From Clostridiales bacterium (GTDB lineage Bacteria > Bacillota > Clostridia > Lachnospirales > JAITVM01), in NCBI GenBank assembly GCA_031285815.1, contig JAITVM010000314.1, positions 1 to 12,045 on the forward strand: a stretch of 12,045 nucleotides of DNA, in the 5' to 3' direction. Position 1 is the stretch's first letter. Each line of letters starts with the position of its first letter. The notes beneath the pieces are model-generated. The model did not search any database, was not told the DNA's origin, and worked only from the letters and a program-made list of their open reading frames with translations. Position numbers and translations under genes: made by a program. This document shows, one piece after another, positions 6,729 through 12,045 of this stretch.

Positions 6729-6761
6729 CGCTTATTTAAATGGTTTTACCGAGGTGTATTT

Positions 6762-9700
6762 ATGTATTTAAAAAAATTGGAGCTAGTAGGTTTTAAATCT
6801 TTTCCGGAGAAAATAGCGCTTGAATTTAAAAAAGGCATAACCTGTGTGGTGGGCCCAAACGGCAGCGGCAAAAGCAATATTTCTGATGCGGTTAGGTGGG
6901 TTTTAGGCGAACAAAATGCCAGGGCGCTCCGTGGCGGCAAAATGGAGGATATTATTTTCGCGGGCACACAAAATAGGAAGCCATTAGGTTTTGGCCAAGT
7001 TTCAATTGTTATAGATAACCAGGATAAAAAAATACCCATAGAGTTTTCTGAAATAACAATATGCCGAAGGGCCTACCGGTCAGGCGAAAGTGAATTCTTG
7101 ATAAACAATACGCCATGCCGGCTAAAAGATATCCATGAACTATTAATGGATACCGGTGTCGGCCGCGAAGGCTATTCGATAATTGGGCAGGGCCGCATTG
7201 ACGAAATACTAAACGCGAAAGCCGAGGGCAAACGGTATTTTTTTGAAGAGGCTGCAGGGATTGCAAAATTCAGGGCCCGGCGTGAAGAGTCCTTGTCAAG
7301 GTTAGAGAAGGAGCGCCAGAACTTAGCCCGTGTTGAGGATATTTTATCAGAATTGGAAGCCAACTTAGGGCCCCTAAAGAAACAGGCGGAGGATGCTAAA
7401 AAATATCTTGGGCTTATTGATGCGCAAAAATTTATTAGGGTAAATATTTTTTTATTAGAAGCTGATAGGTCAAAAGAAGAATTGGCCAGCTTAACAGAAA
7501 AGGCTGGGTATATATCGGGCCAGCTCGAAAATATGCTAGCTGAAAAGCAGAGGCTGGCAAATAGTGTTTTGGGCTACAAACAAAAAGTTAATGAACTGGA
7601 TGAACAATATAAATCATCCCAAAATACTTTAATTGAATATAACAGGGAATTGATGGGCAGCCAAAACAATATAAAGCTTATTGAAGAGAAAAGCTCTTTT
7701 CTGAATATAGAAATAAACAGGCTCAACCAGGAAATAGAAAAAAGCAAAGCTGCTGCCCTTAAATTAACAAATGAAATTAGCGGGGTTAATGCCAACATAG
7801 CAGAACTAAAAGAAAACCTTGATAATGAAAATGCGGCACTTATGCAGAAACAATCTGAGTTTAAAGCCCTTGACTTACGCATGAGCGAAAAAGAGGCGGA
7901 AATTGATGCCTATAACACGGATATATTAGAAGCTTATAAAAATATTTCTGATTTAAAGTCAAATATAAATAAAATCAAAAATAATTATGATTCGCTACTA
8001 AATAGGGAAAGTGAAATAGTTAATGAAAGCAGCGGGAACAGCTTGAAAATTGCTGGCACCCAAGCAGAAATTTCAAAAGTAAAAGAAGATATATTAAACG
8101 CCCAGGCTATTTATGCGGCTACCGGGAAAGAAACCGGTGATTTAACTATTAAAAGGGATGATTATTTAAAAAGCTTGGAACAAAAAACAAATGAATATAT
8201 CTTGCTCACAGGCAATTTAAACGGCAAGCTCTCCCGGTATAAAATAATTAAGGAGCTTGAAGAGGATTTTGAAGGCTATTTTAATAGCACCAAGGCTATT
8301 TTAAAGCAAAAGAAGTCCGGCCCTTTTAAAGGCATCCATGGCGCACTTGGCGGGCTTATTGAAGTGCCGCCTGAATATGAAACTGCTATCTTAATAGCAT
8401 TGGGCCAAAATATACAAAATATTGTCACGGATACAGAAGGCGACGCAAAAAATGCAATCGAATATTTAAAACGCACAAAAATGGGGAGGGCTACTTTCCT
8501 TCCGCTCTCTTCAATAAAAGCCCGGCAAAATAAGCCCCTGCAATTAAATGAAGAGGGCATAATCGGGCTTGCAAGCAGCTTAATTAGCTATAACCGCAAA
8601 TATGAAAATATAATTTCATATACGCTGGGCTCTGTTTATATTTGTAAAAACCTGAAGGCCGCAATAAGTTTGGGCAAGAAATATAATAACACACTTAAAA
8701 TTGTGACCCTGGAAGGCGACTTATTAAGCCCGGGCGGGCCTATGACTGGCGGCAGCATAACACAGAAGGCGTCAAATATTTTTAGCCGCGCCCGTGAGAT
8801 TAAGGTACTGGAAAAAGATATTTCTAACCTTAAACTTTTACAAGAATCGGCAAAAAAAGAATGCGGCATTATTGGAAGCGAGTTAGAATCTATAAAATCT
8901 GCCCTTAAAGGCAAGAAAAGTTTTTTTTATGAATGCGAGAAAAATATAAATAACCTTAACCATATGTTAGATATAAAAAGCAGCGCCCTGGAAACCTATA
9001 TAGAAAAAAAAGAAGGCCTGGATTTAGAAACAGCCCAGCTAAGCGAACAGCTTTTCGAATTAAGGCAAGAATTGGGGCAAAAAGAAAACGGGCTTTTCGC
9101 CCAAGAAGAAAATATAAATTCAATAAAATCCAAGCTTTCTGAATTTCAGAGCAAGGCATCCTTTGACAAAGGGTATAGGGAGCGTAATATAAAAGAGCTA
9201 ACAGGCATACAGATTAATATTTCTACTTTGACTGAAAAAATAAAATCACAGGAGGCCCTGCTTCTACAATTTGAAGAAAATTTAAAGCAGCTGGGTAATG
9301 GGGCCGACTCTAACCTTGATAATATTAAAAGCTTAGAATCACAAATTATTATTAATAAATCCTCTGTTAATACAATTATTAGTGAGATTTCCAGTTTAAG
9401 TGCAAAAATAGATGCCATCAAAAACGAAGTAAATTCGCTGGATAACAAAAAACAAGAAATAATTGCCCAAACCGGGGTAATTGAATCAGATATAATCAAA
9501 AATAACGAATCTATAAACGCAATAGAAAAAGAAAAAACCCGGCTTGAACTAAAAAAAGAACAGGTTTCCGAAAATAGGCGCTATTTATTTGATTCTATTT
9601 GGGAAAACTATAATATGACTTACCAGCAGGCCCTAAAGTTCCCAAAATCCGAAGATAATATAAATACATTATATAAAAAAGAAGGCTCTATAAAAAATGA

Positions 9701-10319
9701 GGTTAAACAAATGGGCCCAGTTAATGTAGCTGCTATTGACGATTATAAAGAATTATCCGATAGGTACCAGTTTTTAAAATCGCAAAGGGATGATATAGCC
9801 TATGCTGAAGAAAACTTAAAGACCCTTATTTCCGAACTTACAGAAATGATGGGCGAAAGGTTTATGAGCCAATTCGAAATTATATCAAATAATTTCTGTA
9901 CCGTTTTTTCTGAGATGTTTGGCGGCGGAAAAGCTTTTTTGAAGTTAATGGACCCAGGTAATATTTTAGAATCGGGTATAGAAATCACAGCACAGCCCCC
10001 GGGCAAACGCCTGCAAAGCATGAGCCTTTTGTCAGGCGGTGAAAGGGCATTGACCGCTATAGCCCTATTGTTTGCTATTTTGAAAATGAAGCCGTCGCCT
10101 TTTTGCATCCTAGATGAAATCGAAGCCGCCTTAGACGATTCAAACGTTTCAAGGTTTGCTGATTATATAAAAAAATTCTCAAATGGTACACAATTTATTG
10201 TCATAACCCATAGAAAAGGGACTATGGAATCGGCAGATGTATTATATGGCGTTACTATGCAGGAACAGGGCGTATCAAAACTTGTATCTGTAGAGTTAAA
10301 AAATTACGAAGCAGTCTGA
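6762..10319 (+). CDS. smc: Chromosome segregation protein SMC
   Basis: ATPase of the bacterial condensin, which with ScpA and ScpB extrudes DNA loops and helps resolve and segregate replicated chromosomes. The protein is complete at 1185 residues, the normal length. The N-terminal head has Walker A GPNGSGKSN (about 32-40), followed by GQGRIDEIL and FFEEAAGIAKFRARREE. A long coiled coil runs to about residue 500. The hinge spans about 500-670, from FEGYFNSTKAILK through GIHGALGGLIEVP to GGPMTGGS. A second coiled coil returns to the C-terminal head, with the signature LLSGGERALTAIALL (about 1088), Walker B FCILDEIEAALDD (about 1114) and the ITHRKGTMESAD switch region. The start is ATG 6762, with GAGGTG (6751-6756) five bases before it. 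ftsY follows after 16 bases. No rnc gene precedes it, unlike many Firmicutes. Confidence 0.98.
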   Translation: MYLKKLELVGFKSFPEKIALEFKKGITCVVGPNGSGKSNISDAVRWVLGEQNARALRGGKMEDIIFAGTQNRKPLGFGQVSIVIDNQDKKIPIEFSEITICRRAYRSGESEFLINNTPCRLKDIHELLMDTGVGREGYSIIGQGRIDEILNAKAEGKRYFFEEAAGIAKFRARREESLSRLEKERQNLARVEDILSELEANLGPLKKQAEDAKKYLGLIDAQKFIRVNIFLLEADRSKEELASLTEKAGYISGQLENMLAEKQRLANSVLGYKQKVNELDEQYKSSQNTLIEYNRELMGSQNNIKLIEEKSSFLNIEINRLNQEIEKSKAAALKLTNEISGVNANIAELKENLDNENAALMQKQSEFKALDLRMSEKEAEIDAYNTDILEAYKNISDLKSNINKIKNNYDSLLNRESEIVNESSGNSLKIAGTQAEISKVKEDILNAQAIYAATGKETGDLTIKRDDYLKSLEQKTNEYILLTGNLNGKLSRYKIIKELEEDFEGYFNSTKAILKQKKSGPFKGIHGALGGLIEVPPEYETAILIALGQNIQNIVTDTEGDAKNAIEYLKRTKMGRATFLPLSSIKARQNKPLQLNEEGIIGLASSLISYNRKYENIISYTLGSVYICKNLKAAISLGKKYNNTLKIVTLEGDLLSPGGPMTGGSITQKASNIFSRAREIKVLEKDISNLKLLQESAKKECGIIGSELESIKSALKGKKSFFYECEKNINNLNHMLDIKSSALETYIEKKEGLDLETAQLSEQLFELRQELGQKENGLFAQEENINSIKSKLSEFQSKASFDKGYRERNIKELTGIQINISTLTEKIKSQEALLLQFEENLKQLGNGADSNLDNIKSLESQIIINKSSVNTIISEISSLSAKIDAIKNEVNSLDNKKQEIIAQTGVIESDIIKNNESINAIEKEKTRLELKKEQVSENRRYLFDSIWENYNMTYQQALKFPKSEDNINTLYKKEGSIKNEVKQMGPVNVAAIDDYKELSDRYQFLKSQRDDIAYAEENLKTLISELTEMMGERFMSQFEIISNNFCTVFSEMFGGGKAFLKLMDPGNILESGIEITAQPPGKRLQSMSLLSGGERALTAIALLFAILKMKPSPFCILDEIEAALDDSNVSRFADYIKKFSNGTQFIVITHRKGTMESADVLYGVTMQEQGVSKLVSVELKNYEAV

Positions 10320-10335
10320 AAAAGGAGAAAACATT

Positions 10336-11550
10336 ATGGGCTTATTAGATTTTTTTAAAAAGGGCAAAAGAAATGAAGAAAGCCAGCAGGAAGGGCAGGG
10401 GCAAAGCGGCTTTGCGGAAAACGAAGCTCCAGAAATAATTTTTGATACAGATGAAACCGGAAACGAAGAGGATATGGAAGCTATTATAGAAGAGCTAGGC
10501 ATGCTGGATAAATTGGAAGGGCCGGAAGAAGAAAATACAGAATTAGGCCAAGGGTTTGATTTATCTGAATATGATGCAATACCGGAAGAAGTTTATGAAA
10601 GCCTAAATGATTTGGAAGTTCAAGAACCTGAAAAAAAAGGGTTCTTTAGCAAAATTTTAAGTGGGCTTGATAAAACACGGAAAAATATTTTAAGCGGTGT
10701 TGACAATGTATTAAAAGCATTTGTGAGTATAGACGAAGAGCTTTTTGAAGAATTAGAGGAAGCCCTCATAATGGCCGACATAGGCGTTGAATCATCAGTA
10801 AAAATAATAAATGCAGTTAAAGACCGGGTAAAAAAAGAAAAAGTAACCGAGGTCCAAATGATTAAGCAGCTTATTATTGACGAAATAACTAATATTTTAA
10901 CTATAGGCAGCGAAGAATTTATTATGCCCTCCCCCTCTGTATTGTTAGTGATAGGCGTTAATGGCGTTGGTAAGACAACAACTATTGGCAAACTGGCTTC
11001 GATATATAAATCCCTTGGCAAAAAAGTACTCATTGCGGCAGCGGACACGTTTAGGGCGGCGGCTATCGACCAGCTTGAGGTATGGGGCAAACGGTCCGGT
11101 GTTGATGTTATAAAACAGCAAGAAGGCTCTGACCCGGCAGCCGTTGTGTTCGACGCTGCCCAAGCGGCTAAAGCAAGAAAAGTTGATTTATTGATAGTAG
11201 ATACAGCGGGCAGGCTGCACAACAAGAAAAATTTAATGGATGAGCTTTCTAAAATATCCAGGGTTATTTCCCGGGAATTTTCAGGCGCGCATATGGAGGT
11301 TTTTCTTGTTTTAGACGCCACCACCGGCCAGAACGCAATGCAGCAAGCCAAATTATTTAAGGAAGCGGCCAATATTACAGGGATTGTGCTGACCAAACTC
11401 GATGGGACAGCAAAGGGCGGCATTATAATAAGCATAAAAAATGAACTCAATGTACCGGTAAGGTTTATTGGGGTCGGCGAAGGGGTTGACGATTTGCGGG
11501 AATTTGATGCCGGCCAGTTTGCGGAAGCGCTGTTTGCAGGCCAAAAATAA
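10336..11550 (+). CDS. ftsY: Signal recognition particle receptor FtsY
   Basis: SRP-GTPase that receives ribosome-SRP complexes at the membrane and hands them to the Sec translocon. The N-terminal A region (1 to about 95) begins with MGLLDFFKKGKR, a likely amphipathic membrane-contact helix, and is then very acidic. The N domain follows (GFFSKILSGLDKTRKNI to about 180). The G domain has G1 GVNGVGKTTT (about 207-216), G2 DTFRAAAIDQ (about 237), G3 DTAGRLH (about 289), G4 TKLDGTAKGG (about 353) and the closing FIGVGEGVDDLREFD. All GTPase motifs are intact, and 404 residues is slightly long because of the A region. Ribosome site AAGGAG (10322-10327) is eight bases before the ATG. Co-transcription with smc is likely. 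The usual next genes ylxM and ffh are not found downstream. Confidence 0.97.
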   Translation: MGLLDFFKKGKRNEESQQEGQGQSGFAENEAPEIIFDTDETGNEEDMEAIIEELGMLDKLEGPEEENTELGQGFDLSEYDAIPEEVYESLNDLEVQEPEKKGFFSKILSGLDKTRKNILSGVDNVLKAFVSIDEELFEELEEALIMADIGVESSVKIINAVKDRVKKEKVTEVQMIKQLIIDEITNILTIGSEEFIMPSPSVLLVIGVNGVGKTTTIGKLASIYKSLGKKVLIAAADTFRAAAIDQLEVWGKRSGVDVIKQQEGSDPAAVVFDAAQAAKARKVDLLIVDTAGRLHNKKNLMDELSKISRVISREFSGAHMEVFLVLDATTGQNAMQQAKLFKEAANITGIVLTKLDGTAKGGIIISIKNELNVPVRFIGVGEGVDDLREFDAGQFAEALFAGQK

Positions 11551-11602
11551 TTAAAGCTTATGGGCATATCTAAAATTATTATTTTAAAAAGGAGATTTTT
11601 TT

Positions 11603-11998
11603 ATGAAAGCATTATTAATTAATGGGAGCCCCCACGCAAAAGGGTGTATTTATACCGCACTTAGCGAAGTAGAATCTACACTTAATGAAAACGGCATAGA
11701 AACAGAAATGATCCAAGTCGGCCATAAAGATATACATGGCTGCATAAGCTGCTACAAATGTTTCGAAACCGGGAAATGCGTTTTTAATGATATAGTTAAT
11801 GAGGTGGCCGCTAGGTTTGATGAATTTGATGCACTGGTTGTTGGCTCACCGGTTTATTATGCATCCCCTAATGGTGCGCTGCTCGCATTCCTTGACAGGT
11901 TTTTTTATAGCTCATCCGGCGTAGATAAAACTATGAAAGTTGGGGCCGCCGTTGTTTCTGCAAGGCGCAGCGGCTGCTGTTCGAGCGTCGATGTGTGA
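11603..11998 (+). CDS. Iron-sulfur flavoprotein / NADPH-dependent FMN reductase, prematurely stopped
   Basis: Flavodoxin-fold protein of the NADPH-dependent FMN reductase/Isf type, carrying electrons through FMN and, in Isf proteins, a [4Fe-4S] cluster. Visible parts are the FMN phosphate loop NGSPHAKG (7-14), a cysteine set Cys47-x2-Cys50-x2-Cys53-x5-Cys59 that fits the Isf pattern CX2CX2CX4-7C, and GSPVYYASPNGALLAFLDRFF (81-101), which lines the flavin site. After GAAVVSARRSGCCSSVDV the frame meets TGA at 11996-11998, giving 131 residues where I expect roughly 180-210 for the family. Family-like sequence goes on in frame beyond the stop. AAGGAG (11589-11594) lies eight bases before the ATG. 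It starts 52 bases after ftsY and could be in the same transcript or separate. As it stands the protein lacks its last strand and helices and is probably not functional. Confidence 0.78.
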   Translation: MKALLINGSPHAKGCIYTALSEVESTLNENGIETEMIQVGHKDIHGCISCYKCFETGKCVFNDIVNEVAARFDEFDALVVGSPVYYASPNGALLAFLDRFFYSSSGVDKTMKVGAAVVSARRSGCCSSVDV

Positions 11999-12045
11999 TA
12001 TAAATAGTGTAGGATATCCGGCATGCCACCATGAGGCGGCGAAGG
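11999..12045 (+). pseudogene. Decayed or misread in-frame continuation of the flavoprotein gene
   Basis: Translated in the frame of the preceding gene, this reads YK, stop, CRISGMPP, stop, GGE. From memory, the family continues as DQLNKYFTISNMPVVSSQ at this point: Lys, Ile-Ser and Met-Pro fall at matching spacing with no shift of frame. Stops at 12005-12007 (TAG) and 12032-12034 (TGA) add to the one at 11996. Several differences could be explained by T-to-G changes. Confidence 0.5.

Larger units (their letters stand above)
6363..6761. other. Structured non-coding region between the small - strand gene and smc
   Basis: About 400 bases with no convincing gene on either strand. It holds a 20-base palindrome, a 15-base hairpin (6437-6451), an SRP-RNA-like motif (6489-6501), a paired TACCGC/GCGGTA (6480-6485 and 6528-6533), a plausible promoter (6590-6619), and two hairpins before smc. 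Both flanking genes are transcribed outward from it, so it must contain promoters in both directions. A strong TTGACA on the - strand (6462-6467 complement) lacks a properly spaced -10. I could not match the region as a whole to a known riboswitch or RNA class. Confidence 0.7.

Noticed and set aside
10620..11567. 315-residue open frame on the - strand opposite ftsY
   Set aside because: It is the antisense of a complete, motif-perfect ftsY, is rich in Ser/Ile/Leu as expected from antisense reading, and has no recognisable domain.

Overview
The window looks like chromosomal DNA of an anaerobic, low-GC Firmicute, most likely a Clostridia member. The DNA is AT-rich, with frequent ATA (Ile) and AGG (Arg) codons. 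Gene pairs polA-coaE and smc-ftsY, a small Sm-like protein of a type I associate with Clostridia, strong AGGAGG-type ribosome sites and an iron-sulfur flavoprotein all fit this. I cannot name a genus from sequence alone. No rRNA, tRNA, CRISPR array, transposase or phage gene is visible.

Left block (1-6006, + strand). Six co-directional genes are packed tightly: the 3' part of polA, coaE, a membrane-anchored lytic transglycosylase, an oligopeptide-type solute-binding lipoprotein, a GalT/HIT-superfamily nucleotidyltransferase-like protein, and a D-Ala-D-Ala-ligase-like ATP-grasp enzyme. Gaps within the block are 36 bases or less, and the last three genes overlap at their stop and start codons, so they are probably translated in a coupled way. 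A GC-rich hairpin over the last stop codon (5994-6015) may end this transcript.

Middle (6007-6761). One small convergent gene on the - strand (6038-6355) encodes a six-cysteine, Sm-like protein of unknown function. About 400 bases of non-coding DNA follow. They are rich in inverted repeats: a perfect 20-base palindrome, a 15-base hairpin, a 66-base imperfect hairpin and a second hairpin that partly copies the first one's tip. A plausible sigma-A promoter lies just before the two large hairpins, so they may form a structured leader of smc.

Right block (6762-12045, + strand). smc (chromosome condensation) and ftsY (SRP receptor) are intact and 16 bases apart. The usual Firmicute neighbours rnc (before smc) and ylxM-ffh (after ftsY) are absent from the positions visible here. 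The last gene is an iron-sulfur flavoprotein/NADPH-dependent FMN reductase. It stops early at 11998, yet recognisable family sequence continues in the same frame through further stops to the window edge, which points to a decayed gene or poor sequence at a contig end.

Most of the window is housekeeping. The least ordinary parts are the coupled transporter-lipoprotein/GalT-like/Ddl-like trio, whose ligase lacks active-site residues that classical Ddl enzymes need, and the structured region before smc.
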